Of a DNA stretch of 39,957 bases, positions 1-7,724 are shown piece after piece. A program made the translations under genes and the position numbers. This DNA is from Arthrobacter sp. Soil736. GTDB lineage: Bacteria; Actinomycetota; Actinomycetes; Actinomycetales; Micrococcaceae. Under the pieces are notes generated by a model. It was given only the letters and a program-made list of their open reading frames with translations. It had not been told where the DNA came from and did no database searches. The DNA lies in contig NZ_LMSB01000031.1 of NCBI RefSeq assembly GCF_001428005.1, forward strand, positions 1-39,957, given 5' to 3'. How positions within the stretch are numbered: position 1 is the first letter of the stretch; every line of letters starts with the position of its first letter.

Positions 1-122
1 GCAAGCGGGCGGAACGACCCCGTTGTCGCACCCTAGGGTGCTGACCAGAACACGCCGCTTGGCAAGCGGGCGGAACGACCCCGTTGTCGCACCCTAGGGT
101 GCTGACCAGAACACGCCGCTTG
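1..122. repeat. 61-bp perfect tandem repeat (two copies)
   Basis: Bases 1-61 and 62-122 are identical. Each unit holds a perfect 14-bp palindrome, GCACCCTAGGGTGC, at 28-41 and 89-102. The unit begins with GCGGGCGGAACG, and an inverted match, CGTTCCGCCCGC, follows the array near 136-147. More copies may lie before base 1. It sits just beyond the 3' end of a transposase relic, so it could be an element end, but no complete element is visible. Confidence 0.85.
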
Positions 123-174
123 ACGGCCATTGGGGCGTTCCGCCCGCCCCACTACCGCGTTGTTCAGCAGCCTC

Positions 175-250
175 CTAGGGCGCGTCTCGTAGCCAGATCA
201 GGATCGAGTAGACCTCTGATCGGTAGGTGATGGCGAGCTTGGCGTGGTGG
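175..250 (-). pseudogene. IS5-family transposase, C-terminal relic
   Basis: Read on the minus strand, the last 23 or so codons give HAKLAITYRSEVYSILIWLRD. This resembles the conserved C-terminus of IS5-group DDE transposases (YDKLAITYR...ILIWLR). Nothing upstream in any frame continues the transposase, and no start, catalytic DDE segment or matching inverted repeats are seen. I read this as the tail of a dead insertion sequence. The similarity is from memory of the family, not from an alignment. Confidence 0.5.
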
Positions 251-323
251 TGGCGATGCTGTCGTCCGGCCGAACGGCCAGGGTTTCGACGCTCATGACC
301 GCTCCGTGTGTCATCGCGTAAGG

Positions 324-371
324 CTCGCCACCGATAGCGGGTATTAACTCGCCACCGATAGCGGGTATTAA
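324..371. repeat. 24-bp tandem repeat (two copies)
   Basis: CTCGCCACCGATAGCGGGTA followed by TTAA occurs at 324-347 and again at 348-371 without a mismatch. It lies upstream of the IS5-type relic. The remaining bases from about 372 to 617 show no gene, and no clear terminator for the operon that ends at 618. Confidence 0.8.
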
Positions 372-617
372 GTCGAGTGAACAGTGATTGTTGCATCTGA
401 TGCAATATCGTCGTCTCCAGCCCCTCTCCCTCCATGATCGTTCCGGGCAACACATCCACTGCGCGTTGTGCCGCGGCATTCAGTCATCTCGCAATGCCAT
501 CAGGGGCCTTTCCGGTTCAAGTGATGCGCTGGAACTGCTCCGCTCCCCTGCCATCAATCCTTGGGTGAGACAAGAGAAATGACTGCGGGCCGAATGAAGC
601 CGATGTGGTGCCGTCAG

Positions 618-1493
618 TTATCCGGCGGCGCCTGACAACGCGGCGTAGGAGTTCGCCTGGTCCAGCACCTGGGTGATGTAGGCGTCCGACTGGTTGTAGG
701 AGTAGACGGCGTCGGTCCAGCCGCGGGCAGCGGTGAGGTCCCGGTCAGCCGCGCAAAGGTAGAAGGCGGCGCTCAACGCGGCATCGTCGATGTTCAGGGG
801 GTCGGCCACGCCGTCCCCGCTACCGTCCCGGCCCGCCAGCCGCCACGTCGACGGAATGAACTGCATAGGCCCCACAGCATGGTCCCAGGCAGTGTCACCG
901 TCCAAGACGCCGGCATCCGTGTCAGGGATGGAAGCGAACCCGTCACCGTTAAGGCTGGGGCCGATGATCGGCTGGCTTGCCTGCCCGGCCGGCGTTAGCT
1001 CCCCGCCGCCGTGCGTTCCGTGACCGGACTCGATCCAGCCAATGGCCGCAAGAGTGTTCCAGCCGATCCCGCAGCCAGGCGTGGCCACGTTGGCCGCGCC
1101 GGCGGCGGCCACATAGGCCTGAAGTGCCCGTGCCGGAATCCCCGTCTGCGCCGCGGTACGGGCAAGCCATCCCGCATCGATCGTGAAATCGGTAGTGCTC
1201 ACCGCATGGGTGCTGTCGGCCGGCAGCAGCTCAAGGCCCAGGGCCTGTTGGCCGCCCGCGGCAGGCTCCGAGTACTCGGGCCCCGCTATGGTGACTCCTG
1301 GCGCTCCGGTCTGGCCTGCCGACTGGGTCCGGGCCGCTTGAGCCGGAGCGGCGGGTGCGGCCTGGGCAGGGGCGGACAGGGTCTGGCCGGAATGGGTGTC
1401 AGGCGCCGGCAGGTGCATGACCCAGGCGAAGAACCCCGTGATGACGCAGATGGCGACGATATTCAGGACGGCAAGGCGTTTGAGGCGGAGCAT
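618..1493 (-). CDS. Secreted or membrane-anchored lytic transglycosylase (MltB/SLT-like)
   Basis: A 291-residue protein that probably cleaves peptidoglycan glycan strands outside the membrane. Residues 8-28 form a hydrophobic N-terminal segment (signal anchor). An Ala/Pro/Gln-rich linker to about residue 75 follows, then a lysozyme-like domain. The motif GWIESGHG places the likely catalytic Glu at residue 155. The later segments AVGPMQFIPSTW, DPLNIDDAALSAAFYLC and AVYSYNQSDAYI are typical of the MltB-type family in actinobacteria. It is the last gene of the pst operon, starting 3 bp after the pstB stop, so it is probably co-transcribed with phosphate uptake. That placement is unusual. A role in opening the wall for the anchored binding proteins, or in wall turnover under phosphate limitation, is inference. 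Confidence 0.85.
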   Translation of the reverse strand: MLRLKRLAVLNIVAICVITGFFAWVMHLPAPDTHSGQTLSAPAQAAPAAPAQAARTQSAGQTGAPGVTIAGPEYSEPAAGGQQALGLELLPADSTHAVSTTDFTIDAGWLARTAAQTGIPARALQAYVAAAGAANVATPGCGIGWNTLAAIGWIESGHGTHGGGELTPAGQASQPIIGPSLNGDGFASIPDTDAGVLDGDTAWDHAVGPMQFIPSTWRLAGRDGSGDGVADPLNIDDAALSAAFYLCAADRDLTAARGWTDAVYSYNQSDAYITQVLDQANSYAALSGAAG

Positions 1494-1496
1494 GGA

Positions 1497-2510
1497 CTAG
1501 CCGAACCTGCCGTTGACGTAGTCGTTGGTCCGCTGGTCCCGGGGGTCGCTGAACATCGCATTGGTGTCGCCGTGCTCCACGATGACACCGGGCGTGTTCT
1601 GCGCGGCCAGGAAGAATGCGCACGTATCGGACACGCGGGCTGCCTGCTGCATGTTGTGGGTAACGATCACGATGGTCACCTCGCCGCGGAGGGATTCGAT
1701 GGTCTCCTCCACCCGCCGCGTGGACGTGGGGTCGAGGGCGGAGCAGGGCTCGTCCATCAGCAGGACCCGGGGGCTGACCGCCAGGGACCGCGCGATGCAT
1801 AGACGCTGCCGCTGGCCGCCGGAGAGTCCGCCGCCCGGCTGGTGCAGGCGGTCCTTGACTTCATCCCACAGCGACGCTTTCCGCAGGGAGTCCTCCACGA
1901 GGAAGTCCTTCTCGGCGCGCGAGGCCTTTAGCCCCGCCAGTTTGAGGCCCGCAACGGTGTTCTCGTAGATGGACATGGCGGGGAACGGGTTCGCCTTCTG
2001 GAAGACCATGCCGATGTTGCGCCGCGCGGCCGTGATCCGCTGCTGCGGATCGTAAATGTCCTGGCCGTCCAGGAGCACCTCGCCGGCCAGGGAGGCGCTG
2101 GGCACCATTTCATGCATGCGGTTCAGGATGCGCAGGAACGTGGACTTGCCGCAGCCGGAGGGCCCGATGAGTGCGGTGACGGTGCCGGCCGGCATGCTGA
2201 GGGACACGCGGTCCAGGACCTTGCGCTCGCCGAACCATGCGCTGATGTTTTCCGCCTCAAGCCCGGCCGCCGGCTGGGCGGCGAGGCTGAAGCGCTTTTC
2301 CAGGCCGGCGTCGAACGTGGCCTCGGGATCAAACGTGGACCCGGCGTCGAACGGGTCGGCGGGGTCAAATACTGCCAGCTGCTGGCTGGCGGTGCCGGAT
2401 TGCTCCGGGGACTGCTGCCCGGCGCGTGCACCGGCATGCACGCCGGCGCCGGCCGCTTCATCCGGGAGCGTAGTCATGGCCACTGTGTGCGGTTCTGAAG
2501 GCATTTTCAT
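1497..2510 (-). CDS. pstB: Phosphate ABC transporter ATP-binding protein PstB
   Basis: The cytoplasmic ATPase that powers PstCA. Walker A is GPSGCGKST, the ABC signature is LSGGQRQRLCIARSLA, Walker B is VLLMDEPCSALDP and the switch His is in IVTHNMQQA. The segment NRMHEMVPSASLAGEVLLDG is characteristic of PstB. I chose the ATG at 2510, 11 bp after the stop of the sortase-like gene. This gives 337 residues, about 75 more than the usual ~260. The extra N-terminal stretch is rich in Ala and Asp/Phe repeats (DPADPFDAGSTFDPEATFDA) and precedes the ABC domain. A start farther downstream cannot be excluded, but the stretch keeps coding character. An in-frame extension upstream of 2510 would overlap the preceding gene and is unlikely. 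Confidence 0.95.
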   Translation of the reverse strand: MKMPSEPHTVAMTTLPDEAAGAGVHAGARAGQQSPEQSGTASQQLAVFDPADPFDAGSTFDPEATFDAGLEKRFSLAAQPAAGLEAENISAWFGERKVLDRVSLSMPAGTVTALIGPSGCGKSTFLRILNRMHEMVPSASLAGEVLLDGQDIYDPQQRITAARRNIGMVFQKANPFPAMSIYENTVAGLKLAGLKASRAEKDFLVEDSLRKASLWDEVKDRLHQPGGGLSGGQRQRLCIARSLAVSPRVLLMDEPCSALDPTSTRRVEETIESLRGEVTIVIVTHNMQQAARVSDTCAFFLAAQNTPGVIVEHGDTNAMFSDPRDQRTNDYVNGRFG

Positions 2511-2521
2511 GGGAGTTTCCC

Positions 2522-3574
2522 TTAGAGCAGGTTGGGCAGAAGGTAATTGATTTGGGTGCCGGTCAGCAGCGCGGCGGCGCCAAGCACCGGCAGGAACACG
2601 ATCCAGGTCTCCCGTTTGCCCCACCGCTTCCACGACCACACGGCGGCCAGGGCCACGATGATGAGGAGCTGGAGGCACAGGACAAGGACGAAGAGATTGG
2701 ACGTGTCCTGCCCCATGGCCTGTTCCTGCCCGGGCAGCGACCCGGGCTGGATCACAGGCGCCGGCTTATCGAACGCCTTGGAGACCAGCTTGGCGTCCAC
2801 TCGGAGTACCTCATCCGGCATGAACGGCGGACCGTCCGCCGTGATGAGCGTGAGCCGGCCTTCGGCGCCGGAGGGAGGCGGCGGTGCCGTGTCACCTGCC
2901 CGCCGCTGCCCGGTGACCTGATAGCTGGCCACGCCTTGGGCCGTGGTCACGGTGAACGTCGACCCCGGACCGGCCAGGCTCAGGTTGCGGAAGACGCCGC
3001 CGAAGGCACCCGAGCGTCCCATGAGCACGCTGGTGCCCGGCTGGCCAGGCAGGGGGGTGTCCCGCCGGTGGCCCACGCCGTCCATGGTTTGGGCCGCGGC
3101 CGTGCCTTCGACAATGACTTCCGTGATGTCGAGGTCGGGAATTTCGAGCAGGGCCAGCGGGGTGCCGGGGGCCACCAGCTTGCCCTCGAAATCGGTCTGT
3201 CCCAGCGGGGCTGAACCTTCGCTTAGCGTGAGGCGCAGCTGGTCGTACAGGCGTGCCTGCGCGGTGGAGTGCTGCAGCGGCGAGATGACGATGATGTTCA
3301 TGAGCTGCAGCGTGATGAGCGCGGCCACCATGGTGAGCGCCATCGAAAACACCACGCTCACGGGTTTGGGCGGCACCACAGTCCGCGCCTTGCGCGGGAA
3401 GGACTTGCGCGGCGATACCGGGTGCTGGGATGTCTCGCGCTGGGACACCGGGCGTGGGGAACGACGACGGCGGCCCGGGCGGATGAGCTGCGCCGCGCCG
3501 GGTTCGGGGGCGGCTAGAGGGACGGCGGCCTCCTGGACCGCCCGGTCAGCTGCCGGCCGGGTAACGATGCTCAT
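2522..3574 (-). CDS. Sortase-fold membrane protein with lost catalytic residues (pseudo-sortase)
   Basis: A 350-residue protein. It has a basic Pro/Arg-rich N-terminus, a membrane segment at about 73-99, an extracellular sortase-like domain at about 105-265, and two C-terminal membrane segments at about 293-315 and 323-345. The fold is indicated by GVGHRRDTPLPGQPGTSVLM, GVFRNL, the YxVTG strand and LTLITADGP. In active class E-type sortases the corresponding motifs are AGHR and TLTTC. Here Arg187 stands where the catalytic His belongs and Ala246 replaces the Cys; the Arg position (EVLRVDAKLV) is also unclear. I infer a non-catalytic scaffold. It overlaps pstS by ATGA (3571-3574) and sits directly before pstB, so it is firmly part of the pst operon. 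Two C-terminal membrane helices are also uncommon in sortases. Confidence 0.8.
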   Translation of the reverse strand: MSIVTRPAADRAVQEAAVPLAAPEPGAAQLIRPGRRRRSPRPVSQRETSQHPVSPRKSFPRKARTVVPPKPVSVVFSMALTMVAALITLQLMNIIVISPLQHSTAQARLYDQLRLTLSEGSAPLGQTDFEGKLVAPGTPLALLEIPDLDITEVIVEGTAAAQTMDGVGHRRDTPLPGQPGTSVLMGRSGAFGGVFRNLSLAGPGSTFTVTTAQGVASYQVTGQRRAGDTAPPPPSGAEGRLTLITADGPPFMPDEVLRVDAKLVSKAFDKPAPVIQPGSLPGQEQAMGQDTSNLFVLVLCLQLLIIVALAAVWSWKRWGKRETWIVFLPVLGAAALLTGTQINYLLPNLL

Positions 3575-5322
3575 GTCTTGGACCCCTGCTTGACCGCGGA
3601 CCGCTGACCCAACAGGTGGGCGACCAGCGGAGGTGCCAGGACGAGCACCAGCATCAGCAGCCCGATGACCACGAGGAGGGTCTGCGGCTGGCCCCACCCG
3701 TTGGTGGCGGCGAGGTTGGTGGACACCGGAGTGAGCGCCTGCCCCGGATTTCCTGCAGTTGCGCCCTGGGCCTGCGGGGAGCCGCACACACCGGTGTCCG
3801 CATCGCACGCGGCAGCCGCGGAGCCCGCCGTCGTACTTCCTCCGGAGGCTGCGGGTGCCGCGGCGGCGGCGGGCGCTCCCGCCCCAGCGGCCGGGCCGGC
3901 ACCGGCTGCCTGGGCACCGGCGGCAGCCAACTTGGCACCACTTTTTCCGGTGTTGGAGCCGGTGCTGCCCGGGCCCTGGTTCTCCGCAACGGTGGCACCG
4001 GTCCACGCTGCCTGGCACGCCGCGTTGCATGCGGGGTCGAAGGGGGCGCTGCGCACCAGCTGGTTCATGGCCGGGGAATCGCCGGGCTTGAACGTGGGGT
4101 TGTTGCACGCCGGAGTCCCGCCGCTCTTGACGCTGGCCCGGGTCTGGTTGATCTTGTCCAGCGTGGACTTGTCCACTCCGGGAATCTTTTGGATCTGGTC
4201 CATCGCGGCAAGGACCAGGTTCATGGGAAGCGGGGAATAGCCAAGCTGGCCCATGGGCCGCTGGCCCTCGCAGAGCGCGTAATTGGCGAAGAATCCCAGG
4301 GTGGCCCCCTGCGCGGTGTTCAGCGCTTCGGTGGTCTGGGTGGGAACGATCATGTAGGAGTACGCCGACATGGGGTACGAGCGGGGATCCTGGTAGCCGT
4401 AGACCTTCGAGAGGTCCTGGGACAGGTAGTTCGCAGACTTGCTGTCCAGGTTGATCTTGGCCTGCGTGAGGGCCACCGCGACGGCGTGCTCGGTGGGCAG
4501 CGTGTAGAACCCGGCCGCGTTCTTCACCTGCGCCGCGGGAAAGTCGATGCCCTTGGCGTAGGAGTACTCGTCGTAGTTGATGGTGTATTGGTTGTTGGCC
4601 GTGTAGGTGGTGACGCCTTGCGAACCGTTCTGCGCCACGAAGTTCTGCAGCTGGCCGTTGCCGATGGGGAAGAAGGACGTGGCGCGCCGGGGGTCACAGC
4701 CGGTCTTCTGGCAGAGCTTGGCGTAGTCGGCGGGGAACTGGCGCAGCAGCCACAGGGTGAACTGGGCCGTGGCGCCGGAGCCGTCCGAGCGGACCACCAC
4801 GTTGACCCGGGCATCGGGCAGCGGAACACCGGGGTTGTCGGCGCGGATGATGGGATCGTTCCACTTCTGCAGCTGGCCGGTGAAGATCTTGGCGATGGCC
4901 TGCTGCGACAGTTTCAGCGCGGTCAGGCGGTTGGCGCCGGTCTTCAGGTTGTACATGAACGCGGTGCCGCCGGCCACCACCGGAAGCATGGCGTACTTGA
5001 ACGGGGGAAGGCTGTTGTCCCGCGGGTCCGCGGTGTCGCCGGTGTAGGGGATTTCGGAGACGGCGAACTGCTTCATCTTGTCCGCGAATTCCTTGCGGCC
5101 CGTGGACGATCCCTTGTTCTCATAGTCCACGGTGACGCCCTGGGAGCCGACCCGGGAGACCCAGTCCTGCAGGGCGTTGCCTGCCCAGGAGGACCCGGAA
5201 CCGCCGATGCGGATGTAGCTGGCCGCGTGGGCCGGGGCCAGGCCGGCAAAGATCAGGCCAAGAGCGATGAGCACGCCCGCGATGGTCGCGGGGGCATTGG
5301 TCCTGGTCGGCCTGCGGTTCAT
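3571..5322 (-). CDS. pstS: Membrane-anchored phosphate-binding protein PstS
   Basis: A 583-residue extracellular phosphate-binding protein. It has a signal peptide (residues 1 to about 34, ending APAHAA) and a periplasmic-binding-protein domain at about 35-430. The PstS hallmarks are GSGSSWAGNALQDW, NKGSSTGRKEF, AKIFTGQLQKWNDP and RSDGSGATAQFT, the last being a phosphate-binding loop. A long Ala/Gly/Pro linker at about 450-535 leads to one C-terminal membrane helix (TLLVVIGLLMLVLVLAPPLV) with a basic tail. Unlike classical PstS, it has no lipobox Cys and is tethered at its C-terminus instead. Both ends overlap their neighbours by ATGA: pstA upstream at 5319-5322 and the pseudo-sortase downstream. 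No LPXTG-type motif is seen, so the neighbouring sortase-like protein is unlikely to attach it covalently. Confidence 0.93.
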   Translation of the reverse strand: MNRRPTRTNAPATIAGVLIALGLIFAGLAPAHAASYIRIGGSGSSWAGNALQDWVSRVGSQGVTVDYENKGSSTGRKEFADKMKQFAVSEIPYTGDTADPRDNSLPPFKYAMLPVVAGGTAFMYNLKTGANRLTALKLSQQAIAKIFTGQLQKWNDPIIRADNPGVPLPDARVNVVVRSDGSGATAQFTLWLLRQFPADYAKLCQKTGCDPRRATSFFPIGNGQLQNFVAQNGSQGVTTYTANNQYTINYDEYSYAKGIDFPAAQVKNAAGFYTLPTEHAVAVALTQAKINLDSKSANYLSQDLSKVYGYQDPRSYPMSAYSYMIVPTQTTEALNTAQGATLGFFANYALCEGQRPMGQLGYSPLPMNLVLAAMDQIQKIPGVDKSTLDKINQTRASVKSGGTPACNNPTFKPGDSPAMNQLVRSAPFDPACNAACQAAWTGATVAENQGPGSTGSNTGKSGAKLAAAGAQAAGAGPAAGAGAPAAAAAPAASGGSTTAGSAAAACDADTGVCGSPQAQGATAGNPGQALTPVSTNLAATNGWGQPQTLLVVIGLLMLVLVLAPPLVAHLLGQRSAVKQGSKT

Positions 5323-6698
5323 GGCTTCTCCTGCATGGTGGTGTTCGACGCACGGTCCTGGGGTATGGGAACGGCGGTGACGTTGGTGGTGGCGTTGCGG
5401 CTGACGGCGGAACCGTCGGGGATGTCGGCGTCGGCTCCATCCGGGATGTCGGCGGCGTCGAGGTCGCGGTTCCGTTGTTCCAGGAGCCGCCGGTAGTTTT
5501 CTTCGATCCGCGGCAGGTCCCGCCGCGACTGGGCAGCCATCAGCCGCAGCTGGCCGTCAGTGGTTTTGCCGGCCTCCTGGCCGCCGATGAGCCGGGCGAT
5601 GATGAACAGCACCAGGACCACCAGGAGCAGGAAGGCTGCCGTGGCAAAACCCCTGGACACCATCTGGGGCACGGGTGAGCGGACCAGGTCCAGCGCGGCC
5701 AGGGGCAGCGGGGTCTGCGGGCCGGAGAAGGGGTTGACGTTCATGACGCCGGTGAAACCGGAGGTCAGCAGCACGGGCGCTGTTTCGCCGATTCCGTGCG
5801 CCGTGGCCAGGATGACGCCGGTGGCCAGGCCGGAGCGGACGGTCGGCAAGACCACGTACCAGACCACGCTCCACTGGCCGGCGCCCAGGGCAAGGCCGGC
5901 TTCGCGCAGGTTGCCCGGGACGAGCCGCAGCACCACATCGGCGGAGCGGATCATGATGGGAAGCATGAGGACGGTGATGGCCAGGGACGCGGCGAACCCG
6001 TTGGTCTGGCGCGTGACGGCCATGATGACTGCGGCATAGATGAAGAGTCCGGCCACCACCGAGGGCAGCGCGGTCATGGCTTCCACCACGGTCCGGACGA
6101 TCCGGGCGAACTTGCCGCCCACCTCGTTGAGGAACACCGCAGTAGTCAGTCCCAGCGGAATGGTCATCACCAGGGCAATGGCGATCTGCTCGAGGGTGCC
6201 CACCAGCGCGTGGAGGATCCCGCCGTCGTCGAGGCCGGACAGCGGGCCCGTGCCGGTCATGTCCCGGGTGAAAAAGTTGATGTGGCCCAGCGCATCCTGG
6301 CCGCGGGCGAACGTGAAGAACACCACCAGCGCCAGGGTGCCAACCACCGCGACGCCGGCCGAACACAGCAGCACGGTCACGAAGCCGTCCCGCACCACCG
6401 GCAGGGGCTCGCGCAGGGCCACGAGGGCGGTGTAGAGCACCAGGAACCAAAAGAAGGACACGGCGAACAGCCAGCCGAGCGGAATCACGCCGATCCCCAC
6501 CGTCAGGAGCAGCCCCATGGCCAGCGCACCGAGGGCGGCCCCGGCCAGCACCAGCGACCGCTGGCGTGCGGCCCCGAGCCGGATCCGGCCCTCATCGGGG
6601 TCGGCTTCGGCCTTGTCCAGCAGCGGCAGGTGGGTGCGGTTTGGGACGGAACTGTCCGGCGCCGACGGCCGCACGGCGATTTCATCGATCAGGGACAT
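5319..6698 (-). CDS. pstA: Phosphate ABC transporter permease PstA
   Basis: A 459-residue inner-membrane permease subunit. Residues 1-45 are a hydrophilic cytoplasmic N-terminus. The permease core has several membrane helices and the binding-protein-dependent EAA-type loop (EAGLALGAGQWSVVWYVVLP). The segments VEAMTALPSVVAGLFIYAAV and GIGETAPVLLTSGF are typical of PstA. A charged C-terminal cytoplasmic extension of about 75 residues (LMAAQSRRDLPRIEENYRRL and beyond) makes it longer than the usual ~290-residue protein, as does the long N-terminal part. It starts 3 bp after the pstC stop and overlaps pstS by ATGA. It works with PstC as the membrane channel for phosphate. Confidence 0.95.
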   Translation of the reverse strand: MSLIDEIAVRPSAPDSSVPNRTHLPLLDKAEADPDEGRIRLGAARQRSLVLAGAALGALAMGLLLTVGIGVIPLGWLFAVSFFWFLVLYTALVALREPLPVVRDGFVTVLLCSAGVAVVGTLALVVFFTFARGQDALGHINFFTRDMTGTGPLSGLDDGGILHALVGTLEQIAIALVMTIPLGLTTAVFLNEVGGKFARIVRTVVEAMTALPSVVAGLFIYAAVIMAVTRQTNGFAASLAITVLMLPIMIRSADVVLRLVPGNLREAGLALGAGQWSVVWYVVLPTVRSGLATGVILATAHGIGETAPVLLTSGFTGVMNVNPFSGPQTPLPLAALDLVRSPVPQMVSRGFATAAFLLLVVLVLFIIARLIGGQEAGKTTDGQLRLMAAQSRRDLPRIEENYRRLLEQRNRDLDAADIPDGADADIPDGSAVSRNATTNVTAVPIPQDRASNTTMQEKP

Positions 6699-6701
6699 GG
6701 G

Positions 6702-7724
6702 CTAACCCTCGCTTTCGGCGCCGGAGCGCGAACGCGCAATGATGGCCGATGCGGTGAAATTGACCAGCATCGTGACAATGAACAGTGCGAATCCGGCAGC
6801 CATCAGCGCGCTCATGGCGAACTCGTTGGATTCGGAATATTTGAGCGCGATCATGGCAGCGATGGAGTTCGCGCCCTTCTCCAGGATGTGGAACTTGATC
6901 TCGAACACCGGGCTGATGATGAGGTAGATCGCGATGGTCTCCCCCAGCGCCCGGCCGAGGCCCAGCATGGTTCCGCCGATGATGCCGCCCTGGCCGAACG
7001 GCAGGACAACCGTGCGGATCATGCCCCAGCGGGTTGCCCCGAGGGCAAAGGCGCCCTCGCGCTCGCCGATCGGCGCCCGGCGGAAGGACTCGGTCATGAT
7101 GGACGTCTGGATGGGCACGATCATCATGGCCACCACCAGCCCGGCGATGAAGGTGGAGGCGGTGAACGGCACGGTGTCGCGCAGCGGGCTTGCGGGGTCG
7201 ACCCCCTCCACCTGGAACATGGGGATCCAGCCGAACCACACCGAGATCCACTTGCTGAAATCCACGATGTTCGGCTGGAGCATGTAAGCGCCCCACAGGC
7301 CGAACACCACGGACGGGACGGCCGCCAGCAGGTCGATCAGGGACGTGAGCGTGCGCTGGACCCAACCGCGCGCAACTTCGGTGATGAAGAGCGACGTTCC
7401 AAGGGACAACGGCATGGCCACCAGCAACGCCACGAGGGCGATTTGCACCGTACCCCACAGGACGGCGGCGATCCCGAAGTCGTTGCTTTCGGGCGCCCAG
7501 TTCTGCGTGGTCAGGAACTTCCAGAGGCCCACCTCGTTGATGGCGCTGATGCCGTTCGAGGCGAGGAAGATTCCCACCATCGCCATGACGACCAGCACAA
7601 TGATGCCGCCGCTGCGGGTGATGCTGCGGAAGACGTAGTCCTTGGGTTCGAAACGGTACGTGAGCGGGCGGGCGGTTGCTTCGGTCTCTTGTTCCGGGTG
7701 GTATTCGGGCAGGTAGGTGCTCAT
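6702..7724 (-). CDS. pstC: Phosphate ABC transporter permease PstC
   Basis: A 340-residue permease. The start is the ATG at 7724 (MSTYLPEYHPE), which forms an ATGA overlap with the stop of the upstream 948-residue binding protein. A longer open frame upstream is a shadow of that gene. Membrane helices begin at about residue 42 (IIVLVVMAMVGIFLA). PstC family features include LLAAVPSVVFGLWGAY, the EAA-like loop REGAFALGATRWGMIRTVVL and GLGRALGETIAIYLI. It forms the channel with PstA. Length and motifs are normal for the family. Confidence 0.95.
   Translation of the reverse strand: MSTYLPEYHPEQETEATARPLTYRFEPKDYVFRSITRSGGIIVLVVMAMVGIFLASNGISAINEVGLWKFLTTQNWAPESNDFGIAAVLWGTVQIALVALLVAMPLSLGTSLFITEVARGWVQRTLTSLIDLLAAVPSVVFGLWGAYMLQPNIVDFSKWISVWFGWIPMFQVEGVDPASPLRDTVPFTASTFIAGLVVAMMIVPIQTSIMTESFRRAPIGEREGAFALGATRWGMIRTVVLPFGQGGIIGGTMLGLGRALGETIAIYLIISPVFEIKFHILEKGANSIAAMIALKYSESNEFAMSALMAAGFALFIVTMLVNFTASAIIARSRSGAESEG

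Noticed and set aside
3571..3573. Idea that the sortase-like protein anchors the adjacent PstS covalently
   Set aside because: No LPXTG-like motif precedes the PstS C-terminal helix, and the sortase-like domain lacks His and Cys.
3616..5496. 626-codon plus-strand open frame over pstS
   Set aside because: Antisense shadow caused by high GC3 in pstS; no ribosome site or domain.
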